Source of the DNA: Hydra vulgaris
Taxonomy: Eukaryota > Cnidaria > Hydrozoa > Anthoathecata > Hydridae
Assembly: GCF_038396675.1 (NCBI RefSeq)
Contig: NC_088934.1
Location: forward strand, 49,152,001-49,216,000
Reading direction: 5' to 3'
Length of the DNA stretch: 64,000 nucleotides
Shown piece by piece: positions 1 through 15,126 of this stretch. Both the position numbers and the translations under genes were made by a program. Each line of letters opens with the position of its first letter. Position 1 is the stretch's first letter. The notes below the pieces were generated by a model that saw only the letters and a program-made list of their open reading frames with translations, searched no databases and had not been told where the DNA came from.

Positions 1-1916
1 GCATATAAATTTACGCTAATTATACTAATTCCTGTTACCACCACATAAAGTTGATTCAAAAAATACAAAGCAACTTTAACTCCACTGCTTACATCGTAGA
101 AATCTTTTAGGACGCTTATATTACCAAGGTGCTCATCTCTACCCTATATCTGTTTTTTGATTTCACAAATCGGAGATCTTTAAACATGGTTAAAAATATG
201 GTCCAAGTATATAAAATGCATGAAACATTAAACAAATTAAGCTCAAATATATATTGAGAGTTTTATTTTCATTAGAAAATAGTTTTGAATAAACAATGAG
301 ATATATTAGACTGGAGGAAGAACGAAGTTAAAACACATCAATTCTCAAAGGAACAGTAATGATAGTAACATAATTTTCTATTAAACACCACTTAGTTATC
401 ATAACTTAAAGTTAGTCAATCACATTACACTTTTTAATAAAATTATCCAACGATGTTGTTTCAAACCATCAAAGCAATTGAAGCATTGCAAATAAAAGAT
501 TGTTTACAAAGTTAAAAAAATTCGTAAACAACATTTAGAATAAATTTATTGTTATTTTTTTGTGTTATGCTTTTTGAACGACTAATAATAAGTTTCAAGA
601 TTAGAGTTGAATTATTGTCTAGATAAGAATTGATAGTATTTTTGTCGGATTTACAAAAAGGTATTTTATATCTCTATATTTAGAATATAGCAATTTCTTT
701 TTAAATTCAGAAAAAATACTAAAACACATAACAAAATCCTGAAGATATATAATAGGCTCCATGCCGAAAAAACGTTCTTTAAAAACATAACAAATCTATA
801 GCTAAACAGGAAAGCAACTGTTGGTACAGTTGTTAAAAACTTACCCAATCAACTTTAGATTAATCCTTTGTCAACGCAAAGGAACCATTTTGAATTGCCG
901 CCGGAATAATTATACAACAAAGACTGTATCACAATTTTAAACGATTTTCGGCTTTTTGCTCCCTCCATTCTATTACGGAATTGATTCGTAAATTAAACAA
1001 ATTGCGTGTTTCTTACGGCACACAATAAGGCAGAATTGCTTCAAAACTGGACATTTGACGAAAATAAAAAAATGCGTAAAACATTTTTTGGTGGTAATTT
1101 ATAAAAGAGTCTCTGGTCCATCTTATCCACATGTTTTTTTAGGGTAGGACTAAACTTTAACCCTCTAGAACCCATAATCTAGCTCAATTCTTTTGTTAAA
1201 AAAATACTACTACTTTGTTTTTATAGTGTTAAAGCTGAAGTTTATTAAAAGTTTCAAATTTTTTCACGGTTTCTGCAGTTCACGGTTTCTGCAGTTCTAG
1301 GTTTATCTTTTGATAATGAAAAATTAATTTTAAAGTGCTTAAAAAATAATTTTAAAGTGCTTAAGTTTTTTTTTATGAAATTGCTGATGATTACAGATTG
1401 TAAAACTGGCTTCATACATGAGCCAAATGCTTTTTTACCAATAATATCAGTATGTGGTTTCCAAGCGATGTTTTAATCATTAAAAATAGGGGAGAAGGAG
1501 GCTGTTTTTGGACAATGCGAAATATTCAAAAAGTGCAAATTCATCAACCAAGTTGAATTTATAAGTTGATTGAAAATATTTTCACACATAAGCGTTACAG
1601 AGTTTTTTTTAACGAAGGCGGTTACAGAGTTTTTCTACAAACGTTTTATTATTTTTGATAGTTTTTCTAATCTATTTTAGTTCTTAAGCGTAAGGATTTA
1701 CAGTCAAACTTACTATCCCTAATAATTTTTTTTACATTTTGAGTGAAAGGAGTATGTTCTACAATGTAAATAAATTAAATTTTTACAAAAATTTTTTAGA
1801 ATGCTTCCTGAGATCAGGGTTGATGGAGCATTGGACATTTTTCATGGGGCACTTTAGGACAAGCGCTTATCTTCAAACAAACTTATCTTCAAAATACAAT
1901 TAGACAAAATTTAAAA
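1..1916. other. A+T-rich stretch without a recognisable gene
   Basis: No coding region or known element could be supported here. Two short tandem duplications are visible: CACGGTTTCTGCAGTT occurs twice in a row around 1264-1297, and a 17-19 bp unit containing TTTTAAAGTGCTTAA is repeated at about 1327-1366. The remaining sequence is simple A+T-rich DNA with poly-A and poly-T runs. Confidence 0.6.
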
Positions 1917-2090
1917 ATGGTACGCAATTATAAAAAGAAGTGTAAAAGATTTATAAACAAAGAAAATTTAAAAAATCTATTAAAAAATGTTTTCAATTAA
2001 ACAATGAAAGTAAAATAAGCTGCAGGTGTATTTGGGTTCTCTAAAAGTACGTTGGCGTACAGAATAAAAATGCTTAGAAATAATAGAATA

Positions 2091-2265
2091 CAGTTGACTC
2101 TTAATATCTCAAACTCTCAGGGGACCGGGAAAAATGTTTAAGATATTGAGAGTTCGAGATATCGAGAGGGCTTTGGCTCAAACGAGTGCGCAAGGGACCG
2201 GAAATAAAGATCGAGATAAAAAAAGGTTCGAGATATCGAGTTGTCAAGATATCAAGAGTCAACTG
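2091..2265. mobile_element. 175-bp MITE with TA target duplication
   Basis: The two ends are inverted repeats starting CAGTTGACTCTTAATATCTC on the left, with the right end matching on the complement as CAGTTGACTCTTGATATCT. It is flanked by TA on both sides (2089-2090 and 2266-2267). The interior carries further copies of GAGATATCGAG. CAG termini with a TA duplication are typical of non-autonomous pogo/Tigger-type elements. It sits inside the helix-turn-helix region of the decayed pogo copy. Confidence 0.85.
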
Positions 2266-2305
2266 TATTAAAAAGCGATTAATTTTCTACCAAATATTCT
2301 GTAAA

Positions 2306-2538
2306 GGGATCGTCCATAAATTACGTAGCGCACACTTTCACAATAAACAAAATAAAAAATAAATTAAAAGTTTTCCCTTGCAGAGTCTTAATTTAAACTA
2401 AAAATCAAAATAGACCAGTCTATTCGTTTAAATAAAAATCAAAATAGACCAAGTTTAATGAAAATCGCTGCGTAAAAGAGCTGTTTATCTTCTTGTTTTT
2501 TAAATATTTTTTGCGTTACGTAATTTACGGACGATCCC
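2306..2538. mobile_element. 233-bp MITE with GGGATCGTCC ends
   Basis: Long terminal inverted repeats are visible: left GGGATCGTCCATAAATTACG, right (complement) GGGATCGTCCGTAAATTACG, continuing with GTARCGCA. The flanks are AAA on both sides, which could be a 3-bp target duplication. The interior has a tandem duplication of AAAATCAAAATAGACCA. No coding capacity is seen. It is the second insertion in the decayed pogo copy. The superfamily is uncertain; a 3-bp duplication would favour PIF/Harbinger. Confidence 0.8.
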
Positions 2539-3402
2539 AAATCAAAAATTTACTAATGCAAAGGAAGCTATGTTAGAAAATTACGTGTTGAAATCATCAA
2601 AAATAAACTATGGATTAACTTATTACCAAGCAAGAGTTTTAAGATACGAATATAACAATTCTTTGAAAAAATGTCCTGAACTAATAAGCTAAAATAAAAT
2701 TGCAGACATTGAATGGATAAAAGGATTTAAGACACAAAAGGTTTTTTTTTTGTGCGAACCAGAAAATACAAGCTTATCGAGAGCAACAATTTTTAACTGT
2801 AAAAATGCGAATGAACTTCAATTCAATTTAGAGAGAGTACTTTGTAAGTCTAAATTTCTCCCAAAATGCATACTTTAATTATGCAATATTGAATATTATT
2901 AAATATAGACAAAGCAAGTGTTATGACTGTTGTGCTGGCACCAAATGTCATAGTTCAGCCTGATTAAAAGCAAGCTGTTCAAAACGTCTCAGCTGAATGA
3001 GGGCAACTTGTAACCATATGTACTGTTATAAATCCAATTGGAAACTCTCTACCACCAGCTTTTATTTTTTGAAGAGCAAGATCACGAACGTACGGTCACA
3101 GGAGGACCTAACAGTTGTGTTGGATTTACTAACAACTCAAGCAGTGGATGGATGACTAGAGCACTTTTTTTATACAAGTTTTCGAAAATTTAAAGTTGCA
3201 TTTAAAATTCAGTAAAGAAAACAAGATTTTATTATTACTAGATAATCACCAAAGTCATTGTACTATTAATGCAATCAATTTTTGCAGAAAATATGGATTT
3301 GTTTCACATACTTTCCCACCATATTGTATGCATAAGTTTCAACCTCTTGATGTTTCAGTGATCATCCAGTCGGAATCACGTGATTATATTGCAAAATCAT
3401 AA

Positions 3403-4385
3403 GTAACCATATTGAATTGGGGGAAAACAAACTGTTCTTTCTTATACGCAAAGTTATAAGCAAAAAAACATTACTTAACAATAACTTTATGTCCTGCAAT
3501 TACTTTAAAAATTAATCAAAAAAAATAGCGAACAGATATCTGCAAAATATAAGTCTTTAAGGTGATTACACTTTACTTTTATATACTTTTAGGTCTCTGT
3601 TTAAATAAAATGACGCTTTACATTGTTGTCTATATATTATTTTGGTTATTTTAAGGTATAAATAATACTGGTATTTTGATAATTATTTATCAGTACTAAA
3701 TTAAGATGCAAATTAAAAGTAACCTACCAGCAGGGGCGGATCTAGGATTTATTTCTCCTTTCACAATTTTATTTTGAAAAAATGACCACCCCCTAGCTAC
3801 AAAACCCAATTCCTCCCAGACACTAATACTTTCAGATACAAAATAAACACTATCTCTCCTCTGATAATTATTTGTGAACTCCCCTTCCCCTCTCCACTCG
3901 GATTCATATTTTTTTAAAGTTTCCATTTCCCTTTTTTTAAGTTTTCACTTCGTCTACGTTGGACCAGGTGTGGGGGGCTACCAACGCATTGCTCCCCCCA
4001 TGAAACAACCTTATTTGCATGATTTGAAATGATTTCTTTTTTAGCCATTGAGACTTGGTGATAGCATCCCTTTATAAAAAAAAGAACGCAACATCTTTAG
4101 TAATTTTGATTAAAATAATTTTAGTGATGTTCAGATTAGAATGAGCGCTACCATTAGCGCATCAGCGCTAACAATAATCTTTTTTTATTTGCCAATTTTT
4201 AGCCAATTTTGAGGATTACTGATATCATTCATATATGGCCAAAGATATTTTTCTACAGTCAATTAATGGATTTAATGGAACTTTAATTAATCTGCTTAAA
4301 AGAAACTATTAAATTTTTTAAACTAATCATTAAGTTGCAAAATGAAAAGAAAACCAAGAGCTTAATATTTAAAAACAATTTTTTA
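3403..4385. other. Non-coding stretch with MITE-like end motifs
   Basis: No gene is supported. The motif GGGGCGGATCTAGGATTT near 3734 and the CCCC-rich stretches near 3788 and 3970-4000 resemble ends of short hAT-like non-autonomous elements, and a similar motif (GACGGATCCAGGGGG) recurs near 38579. I could not pair two ends into one element. Confidence 0.35.
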
Positions 4386-4487
4386 ACTAAATATAAAAAT
4401 AAATATTAAATATAAAAATAAATATTAAATATAAAAATAAATATTAAATATAAAAATAAATATTAAATATAAAAATAAATATTAAAT
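4386..4487. repeat. 19-bp minisatellite
   Basis: The unit TAAATATAAAAATAAATAT is tandemly repeated about five times with almost no divergence. It abuts the 3' end of the minus-strand hAT pseudogene. Confidence 0.9.
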
Positions 4488-5671
4488 ATCTATGTGATCA
4501 ACTATAGGTATGGTTAAAACACGATTAAAATATTCTGATGTTTTCTCTGCTGGATGATTATCAAGGTGGATTTGCCTGCCAACAGCTTTTTTTTTGACAT
4601 TCATCAACACCAATTTGTTTAGCAATAACTTTGGCATCAAGATAACACTTATCATGAAAACTATTAATTTTGTTTTTAATAGCCGTACTTCTATTAGTCA
4701 AACAGATAATAAGATTTATACAGGTTTAAACATCTAAACTGCTACATTGTAACATCTTAATAATTATATGTGTTTTATCAAAAATAGCTGTAGTCACAAC
4801 CAAAGAAACAATAAATTCAAAGGTAGTTATCAATTCAAATAAAGATGTAGCTGTTTGGGAGTCTGCTCCAAAATTATTTCTGTCATGGCTTATAGCTTCA
4901 AGGGAATAAACTATTGGAACATACAACTCCACAAATGTGTCTAACCCATCTATTCTTTCAAGCCACTTAGTTTGACAAACATCTCTAAATTTTTTTTTAA
5001 AATCAAGACAGTGTTCTGAAATCATTGTCTCGAGGACAGATTTTCTTTTAACAGAAAGATTAAAATAATAAGAAACCTCTTTTATGTGGTTTTACAGAGA
5101 AATCGAACTCGCAAGAATTACACACAGCTAGATTCAATCAATGTTAGCCATCGATTGAATGAGTGTATAAAGTTTTGTTGTTTAACTTTAAAATTCGTGC
5201 AGCAACTCCTTTTTTTGTTCCAGCTATAGCTCCAGCACCATCATAACCTTGGTCTCAACAAATAGTAATATCTAAACCTAGGGATGCAATAGTATCTAAA
5301 ATGTCAACAGATAAACTTTCCCCATCTTAACTATTGTTATTGTGCATGAATTTAACAAAGTCTTCACAATGTTACTACCACTGTCAACATAACACAACGC
5401 TAAAGACATTTGTGATTTGTTTGAAATATCTGATAAAATAGAAAAAAATTTGGCAGTCTTTATATTGGAAACAATTTTATCAGAAATTATCTCACCACAA
5501 CAGAATATTATTTCATTCTACTTTAGTTTTTAAAAGATATGATGCAGTTTTCTTGTGGTTTTTTAGATGATTTTCTAATTCAGTATCGCCGCCTCTAACG
5601 CGATAATTAAGAATCTCCCTGAAGTTTCCAACATTACAAGAGGTACTATATTGACCAAATTCTGAGTGATA

Positions 5672-5709
5672 TTGAGAGTCATCATTATGACCTTAATGAT
5701 GACTCTCAA
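5672..5709. repeat. Perfect hairpin, 15-bp arms
   Basis: The arms TTGAGAGTCATCATT (5672-5686) and its exact complement (5695-5709) are separated by 8 nt. It lies in the inserted segment of the hAT pseudogene. Confidence 0.85.
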
Positions 5710-5825
5710 AAAAAATATGCGTGTATATATGTATATGTGTATATATATATACTTATGTGGCCGAACATATACTTGTATACTTTGAAAGTATACTTTGAAA
5801 AAAAAAGAATAATTTGAAAGTATAC

Positions 5826-5868
5826 TTGTGTGGCCGAAAAGGACCTTAAGTCCTTTTCGGCCACACAA
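5826..5868. repeat. Perfect hairpin, 19-bp arms
   Basis: The left arm TTGTGTGGCCGAAAAGGAC and its exact complement are separated by 5 nt. The first half of the arm (TGTGGCCGAA) also occurs alone near 5755. Confidence 0.9.
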
Positions 5869-6791
5869 AAAAATAATATCAATTATCGACCCAATTTTTG
5901 TTTTATTCTCAGATATCTCTGCAAAGGTTTTTGATCTATGATATCATAAATAGGTTTTGTATCACCAGCAGCTTGCCTCATAACGTCATTAAAAAGACTC
6001 TGCGTTTAAGAATGCAAACCATTTATGTTCAGATCACAATGGCGTTTTAAGGCTGGGAAAGCATTATTAATATTTTTCAATGGTTCTTTAAACAACACTG
6101 AAACCTTGTAATTCTTTGTTAGAAAATCATCTCCAAATAATACACATAGCAAGCAAAATCCACCATTTAATTTTTTAGAGTAACAAAGCCAAGAAAAAGT
6201 CTCTAGCTATTTCATTGAAAAGTTTCTATTGTTTTTGCCTTGTGGAAAATTGAAAGAATTATAGGGATAAACACATTCTTTACTAAATGAAGAATTTTTT
6301 CGCGAAACAACATTTTGTTACATTGTAACTCTCTTTGTTGTTCTCAAAAATTTGCAACATCAAACTCGTCAAAATTTATTAACAAAGTCAACTGAGCTTT
6401 CAACATTAGGTACAATCAAACATTTATTGGTATCACCACTAAAATTATCTTTTGCAGACAAATCTAATTCAGATGTTGTTGAGGCTTTAGTAGCTCCTTT
6501 AGAGGATAAAATATTCAAAAACAGTTGCTTTTTTTCCTTTGTTGGAGTTTCATCAAATTTTATTAATTTGGTTGGCATCGTAACAGAAAAAGAAATTCTT
6601 TTACGTGACTCTTTAAAATCATAAACAATAAGCGGTACAAAATGATTGGGTGAAAAAGCAATCTCTGATGATAACTTACTTACCCGACAGAACATTATAT
6701 GTATTACTTTGTTTCTTGTTGTCTTTAACTCGTTAACCCTTGATTTTATTAATCTGTTAAATGCAAAAAAAAAAAAAAAAAAACGATCCAA

Positions 6792-8147
<1,356 letters not shown>

Positions 8148-8278
8148 GATATAGATATAGATAAAAACACATCTACCAAATTTGGTAATAACGGTATCGA
8201 TTTGTATTCAATGAATTGTTAGATAATGGCCAATTAAGTATAATTTTTATTAATCATTGTTACAAATTACATTAAACA

Positions 8279-8374
8279 TGCAAAATAAATATAAAGCGAG
8301 TAGTGGAACTTGCAAAATAAATGTACAGGGAGTAGTGGAACTTGCAAAATTTATGTATAGCGAGTAGTGGAACT
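8279..8374. repeat. 32-bp minisatellite, 3 copies
   Basis: Three head-to-tail copies of a 32-bp unit beginning TGCAAAATAAAT and ending GAGTAGTGGAACT, diverged at a few positions. Confidence 0.9.
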
Positions 8375-9459
<1,085 letters not shown>

Positions 9460-9574
9460 CAAGAAATCCGTAATAATTAAGCCACAAAGGAGCATTTGCA
9501 GTTAAAAAACGCAGAGAATCAACTTTAAGGAATAACTTCTTGTTAACATTATCAAAAATATCTTAATTAAGAAA

Positions 9575-9800
9575 ATCAGAAAGAGCAAAAACCCTAACCA
9601 AATTAGACAAATTTATTTAATTTCCAGACTTTTTATGTCTAAATTATAACCCAATTGACGGAATTTTAATTTAAGCAATTATATTTTTTTTATTTCCGGA
9701 CTTTTTAGGCCTAAACTAAAACCCAACCGGCCAAATTTTAACCGAATCTGGCTAATTTTTATAATTTCTAAACTTTTTAAGCCTCAGATTAGGCGAAATT
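9575..9800. repeat. Imperfect tandem repeat of about 70 bp, three units
   Basis: Three diverged copies each carry a core like TTTCCGGACTTTTTAGGCCT followed by AAACT/AAATTATAACCCAA and a GGCCAAATTTTAA-like segment. They lie immediately outside the left end of the 4.8-kb TIR element. Confidence 0.6.
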
Positions 9801-9909
9801 TGTTTCGCCTTATGCATGAAAAAGCAATTCCGCCTAATCATACCCAGTCGGCAAATTTAGTTGTAAATGCGCATTAGAAACTTATTTAAATACGTATCGT
9901 TGTGGTATG

Positions 9910-10280
9910 TATGTTAGCCATTTTCTCGTGTCGAACACGCATTAAAAATACGCATTAGATGCGTATAAAAACAGGTATACAATGCGACGCCTACTGAGTA
10001 TCAAACTCGCATTTGAAACTCTTGTAAACACGTATAAAACACGATAACTAGAGAATATTCAATACGAAATTTTGCTGGTATTACATGCGCATTCAAAACT
10101 TTCCAGAATACGCGGTATTTACGCATATATGTTAGCCATTTTATCGTGTCGAACGCGCATTAAAAATAGACATCAGATGCGTATAAAGACAGGTATACAA
10201 TACGACGCCTAATGAGTATCAAACTCGCATTTAAACACGTATAAAACGCGATAACCAGAGAATATTCAATACAATTTTAT
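9910..10280. repeat. Direct duplication of a ~165-bp subterminal segment
   Basis: Copy 1 (about 9910-10075) and copy 2 (about 10131-10272) share, in order, TGTTAGCCATTTT, CGTGTCGAACRCGCATTAAA, ATGCGTATAAARACAGGTAT, CGACGCCTA and ATAACYAGAGAATATTCAAT. They lie just inside the left end of the TIR element, where transposase binding repeats are often found. Confidence 0.8.
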
Positions 10281-11013
10281 TAACTATTATGAATTCATAA
10301 CATAATGATAATGACTAGCAGTAAGCAACCCGTAATACGGGTTATGAGTTATTAAATCATTAATAACAATAAAAACACATTAGTAACTTTGATATATTAT
10401 CTAAAAAATTAAATACAAATTTATCTATAAATATTTTAACTTTGAGTCCCTATCATCAACGTCATTGCTTATAGTTAACGACATAAAGACCGCATTAACA
10501 TCAGTTGAGTTCTTTTTAAAATCTGTCGCAACACAGGTACCAGAAAAGGAAAGTCAAGTAAAGCCTGCAAATACCTAAAAAGAGAAACGAAAAAAAAATT
10601 ACAATTTTTAATTACAAAAGTACTATATGCATTTTATTGGTAGTAGAATTAGGATAATAATAACAGAAAATATATATTTTGTGTCTACAGAATAATTCAA
10701 AAAGAATATAAAAAGGCTAGACAACACAATGTAGTAACACTGGCAAATAACACTACAACTTAATAAGATATTTTATTAACTTAAATACTTGGACTAAAAA
10801 GATTTCATTTATTACAATATTTGAACAATCAAGGGACAATTATAGTTAAACAATTTGAGCAACAATATCATAGAATAGCAAGCAACTCGTAAAATATTTC
10901 TTATTATTATTATTTGTTGTTATGTTTATTTGTTATTATTATTTGTGGTATTAAGAAATACGTAAGAGCTCAGTAATTATATAAGTTTCATTAAATTTCC
11001 CTCTCATCTAATT

Positions 11014-11017
11014 GAGA

Positions 11018-11092
<75 letters not shown>
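11014..11092. repeat. (GA)n microsatellite
   Basis: About 80 bp of GA dinucleotides with a few A interruptions on the left side. Confidence 0.97.
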
Positions 11093-11095
<3 letters not shown>

Positions 11096-11721
11096 GAAGG
11101 AAAGTGTTTCCAAAGCAGCATGTTAACAAAAGTAAAAAAATACGGAATAAATAGTATTAATTGGTTTTATTATGTTACCAGTAAACAAAATTATTTTTAC
11201 CTTGATTAAAAGCTAATTTCCAGCATTTCTTAATTAAGCTCCAGCTTCTCTCTAACTGTTGACTAATGATTAATTGAGCAAATTTCACATCATACTAAAT
11301 TTACAAAATTAAAACCATGTTTCAACAGTTAGCTAACTAATCAAAAGATGACAAAGGGAAGACAAACTAAAAAAAGAAAGAAAAAAAGAACATAATTATG
11401 ATAGAAATTATAAAAAAAAATAAAACTATTTAGATTTAAAAGTGTTAATTGTTACTATAAATAGTTAAACTCATACTTTGCTTTGTTCTGAAGTGTCTAA
11501 AGTCAAATTAACAGACATTAACACTGCTTGGCACTGAATACTGTCAAGTAAGTTTTCTGCACGCCCAGTTACATTTCTTACATTTCAACAACAACTAATT
11601 TCATCTTGCCTAGATCGATTTTTTTCATTTGACAACTATTTTCAAGTTGCCTATTAGCATTTTACATTAATAACTTTGTTGAGCCTAATACTATCTATTT
11701 CAATTTTACTGTTATCATTAA

Positions 11722-12154
11722 ACATATTACCAGTAATCTTACTACTGTTAAAATTGAATAAATGAATATAAAAGAATCTTACAAATTGTGATCTTTTCTA
11801 ATCAAAGACTTCATTTAAACTTAAGATTTATTGAAATCTATATTTTTACCTATGTTTATGAAAAATTTGTTGAAGTTTTCAGCTATTTCTTTCTTATCAA
11901 ATATTTGTTTGTTCATAGTTAGCTTTAATCTATTTGTAATTGTGGTGTTTTTTTGTAATTGTTTTTTCCCTGTAATTTCTTTAATTACTTCCCATGTCTT
12001 TTTACTATTTCCAATCATTAAACGTATTACCAGTAATCTTACTATTGTTAGAATTGAATGAATGAACGTAAAAGAATCTTACAAATTGTGATCTTTTCTA
12101 ATCAAAGACTTTATTTAAACTTAAGATTTATTGAAATCTATATCTTTTTATATG
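11722..12154. repeat. ~135-bp direct duplication about 300 bp apart
   Basis: The segment 11722-11856 and the segment 12018-12154 are near-identical, sharing ATTACCAGTAATCTTACTA, AAAGAATCTTACAAATTGTG and ACTTAAGATTTATTGAAATC in the same order. The LINE fragment at 11821-12018 lies between them. An unequal exchange or tandem duplication is the simplest reading. Confidence 0.8.
11821..12018 (-). pseudogene. LINE ORF2 linker fragment (between endonuclease and RT)
   Basis: The minus frame gives NSKKTWEVIKEITGKKQ and KEIAENFNKFFINIGKNI. This SKKTW-x-VI ... NxFF-x-NIG pattern is characteristic of the region between the endonuclease and the reverse transcriptase of CR1/Jockey-like non-LTR retrotransposons. 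Only about 65 codons remain, with no flanking RT or endonuclease, so it is a fossil fragment. Confidence 0.7.
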
Positions 12155-12336
12155 TTTATATACATAAGTCGTTTATTAAAAATAATAAATAATATTTATT
12201 TACATCAATTATTTTTAATTTAACAAATAATCTACAATGCGCAAAATTATTTTTACCTTAATGAAAAAAAAAAAATAAATGCACAATCTTGTATAAAATA
12301 TTGAAGCAATGTCAGTCAGTATATTTTACTCTAAAG

Positions 12337-12440
<104 letters not shown>

Positions 12441-13960
12441 CTGAAATATAGGCAGATTTAAGTGTATAAACTGTCGTGTCAACAAATAACAGTCAGTTTT
12501 AAAGACAAAAAATATATATCTAATATAATATATATCAAATATAAAATATATCCAATATAAATAAAACAAAATAGTAAACTAACTCAAACCAGTATCAGTT
12601 ACACCATGTGAAGTAACTACAAAACACTTCAGTTCTTTTCAATCACTCTGAAAAATAACTTTCAGCTCTTTCCAATAGCACTAAAAATAAAACAAAACTT
12701 GCTTAGCTAAGTTGCCTAGTTTATAAGAATCTGAAAACAGATAAGTAAAAAACCAAGTACAAACAAACATTTATTTGTCAATACTACTATATTTAAACAA
12801 ATTAATAAATTAATTTAACAAAGAATAACGCCAATTCTCCTTAAAAGCAAAAAAAAAATTTTCAACTTAAATTTGCTTGCAGACCTTGCTTGTAAAATAA
12901 AATGTGAATAAGAAACACATTTGGAAAAGCCTAGAAAAATTCATAAAAATTTACATTTTTTCTTTTATATCACATAAATCCATAATATGATAAATCTGAA
13001 ATGAAAAAATGTAATTGATAAGTAAATACAAAGAAAAACATCAAATATGAATCGAAAATCATTATATCTGATAGAGATAAGATGTCATGATAAGAGAGTA
13101 GTAGTTGTTAAATATTGTTATTTCATGTTAGCTTTTAGAAAACAAATCATGTTGGTACTTCATGGTTCTAAAAATTCAAATTGAGATATAAATAAAATGT
13201 ATATACGGCAAAATGATTTTTCTTGAGTCGCTTTTAGTGAATGATTAAAAGCAGTGAGTTTCAATAATAAAACCACTTATAATTTTAACAATAGACACCA
13301 ACATAAAGGTAAGCCAAATGTAACAACATTGGTAACATAAAAAACAACTTTACGCAAAATCTTGCTCAACACGTTTGCCAAGTCGCACACTTTGAAAACA
13401 TGGAAACAACATAATATAAACATATATAATAACTATAAAACACAATACATTTATTTAACTTTATATTACATATATAAACACCTCATATAATATTTATATA
13501 CACAATAGATACATTTTATACTATTTTAATGACACATTTATAAAACAATTACATAACACATATTATTACATACATATATTTATCAAAAACTTTTTAACTT
13601 TGAACATAATATAAACATATATGCAAACTATAAACATATATAACCTGAATTGCACGAACAAAAAATTTTAAAATAACATGAAAATATTTAAAAAGATTCA
13701 TATATATATTCATATATAAAAACATATATGTTGTAATAAAATATCAAATTATAATTATATTTAATTTAAATCAAATACTTATTGAATAAAGAGCAAAAAA
13801 CAGATAGAAGAACTGCAATCCCTATAACAAAATTTAACGTTTAGCAACAATAAAATGTCAGTGTTGGCTCGAAATTTTAATTTATTTTTCTAAATTTTTT
13901 AAAACAGTACAAAAAAAAGGTAATAGCATAACAGAAATGTTAATAAAATAATAATCAACA

Positions 13961-14149
13961 TAATAAAATAAGCAAGGTATGAAATGATAGGATTTATAAT
14001 ATATTTGAATTATATTAATTTAGGACTTAAATTCAAACTAAATAAATTTAAAAGTTACTTTTAAATTTATTAAGTTTTATGAAGTCCTAAATTAATATAA
14101 TTCAAATATATTATAAATCCTATCATTTCATACCTTGCTTATTTTATTA
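13961..14149. repeat. Perfect 68-bp palindrome (fold-back element)
   Basis: The arms 13961-14028 and 14082-14149 are exact reverse complements over 68 bp. The 53-bp spacer is itself partly self-complementary (AAATTTAAAAGT / ACTTTTAAATTT), so almost the whole 189 bp can fold into one hairpin. The absence of any mismatch suggests a recent origin or gene conversion between the arms. Confidence 0.93.
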
Positions 14150-15126
14150 TTTTATATTATTTTATTATTACTACTTTTAAAGTAGTAATAAATATTTTTA
14201 TGATAAAGTTTTAGTATCTTTTTTAGTACAAAAAAGTACTGTAACTGTATTGGAGATATGCGATACTGCTTTAGAAGAACGATATCTCTTCATACAACTT
14301 TTCATGTATTCCTGACTATTCCTTTTCATTCCAGACAAACTTTTTACTAATTTCTTAAGAGAAAACTTTTTAATTAAAATTTTTCTTTCACAATTTCAGT
14401 TTAAGCATGCGCTTTAAAGCAAAGATTTTCGTTTTTCCGTTATATGTTAATATTTGTTTAAAATCGGGTACGATATCGTATCCCATTTTGATCAAATATT
14501 AAATAATACGTATTTTTGATAAATAAGTGGTATTGAACTCGAATTCGAAACTTAAAACTAAATGCGTATTTTTCTGGTATCAACGGCGGAATGTTATACG
14601 TGATCAATACTCCGAGTATTTACAATACTAGATATGCCGACTGGGTAGTTTTTAACACTATTACTCAATTCCGCGGTTTGCGACCTTGTTGTTTGCCAAA
14701 TTTGTCCAAACGTAAAGAATAAATAATTCTGAAGTTTCAAAAATATAAAGATACACTTTAATTATAATACAATATTTCTTCTTATGCGACCGCCTAATCC
14801 GCCTTACTGTAGATCTGCCACTGATCAGTGATAAAGTGTGCCGAACAAACATAAATATTACAAGATTTTAAGAAACCATTGGTTGCTACATACACTACTT
14901 ACGCACGATTCATCGTATTCAATCACTTTCTTTTAAGTACTTCATCTTTAGGAATAATTAAGTTTTTTTTTATTCTTTTTTATTTTGTTAGTACAACCAA
15001 CTGCACAAAAATTTTTTAGGGTTTAAAAAAAAAAAAATTCAACAATCCGCAACTGATTTTTTAGGTAGTTTTCCCCTCATTCAAGATGGTTAATTTTAAA
15101 ACAATACTTTTAATACAGAGTGACGT

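Larger units (their letters stand above)
1917..3402 (+). pseudogene. Decayed pogo/Tigger-like transposase, interrupted by two MITEs
   Basis: This is a broken DNA transposase of the pogo (HTH_psq / CENP-B-like / DDE_1) group. Reading across frameshifts and stops, the N-terminus (ATG at 1917) gives a basic helix-turn-helix ending in AGVFGFSKSTLAYRIKML. After two insertions comes a CENP-B-like part with NYGLTYYQARVLRYEY (about 2600) and PENTSLSRATIFN (about 2762-2800). The DDE part follows with VMTVVLAPNVI near 2922, GNSLPPAFIF near 3042 and, in an open frame from 3196, the catalytic block LLLLDNHQSH and a downstream FQPLDV. These blocks match, in order, the intact copy at 59364-62801, though the family differs. 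Similarity stops just after the third catalytic Asp (about 3355). The copy cannot encode a functional enzyme because of several stops, frameshifts and the insertions at 2091-2265 and 2306-2538. Confidence 0.8.
4488..6791 (-). pseudogene. Decayed hAT / ZMYM1-like transposase (TTF zinc finger + DUF4371)
   Basis: Read on the minus strand this is a hAT-superfamily transposase of the ZMYM1/52-kDa-repressor-like type. The N-terminal third (about 6600-6150) shows a TTF-type zinc-finger signature in pieces: FSMKxLETFSWLCYSKKLN followed by GFCLLCVLFG and LKRHCDLNINGLHSxTQ. Further on, about 5500-5200, comes SLGLDITICWDQGYDGAGAI followed by GTKKGVAARILKLN, the DUF4371 block with the DQGYDGAG catalytic region. 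The stretch 5025-4726 is an open frame with FRDVCQTKWLERIDGLDTF, again typical of the family. It ends near KTSEYFNRVLTIPIVDH at the minisatellite; the C-terminal dimerisation domain is absent. Many stops and frameshifts and an inserted hairpin-rich segment (about 5660-5870) show it is dead. The frame at 7056-6862 may be a further N-terminal remnant, but that is unclear. Confidence 0.75.

Noticed and set aside
6352..6624. 90-codon plus-strand frame
   Set aside because: Antisense to the minus-strand frame of the hAT pseudogene; no recognisable domain.
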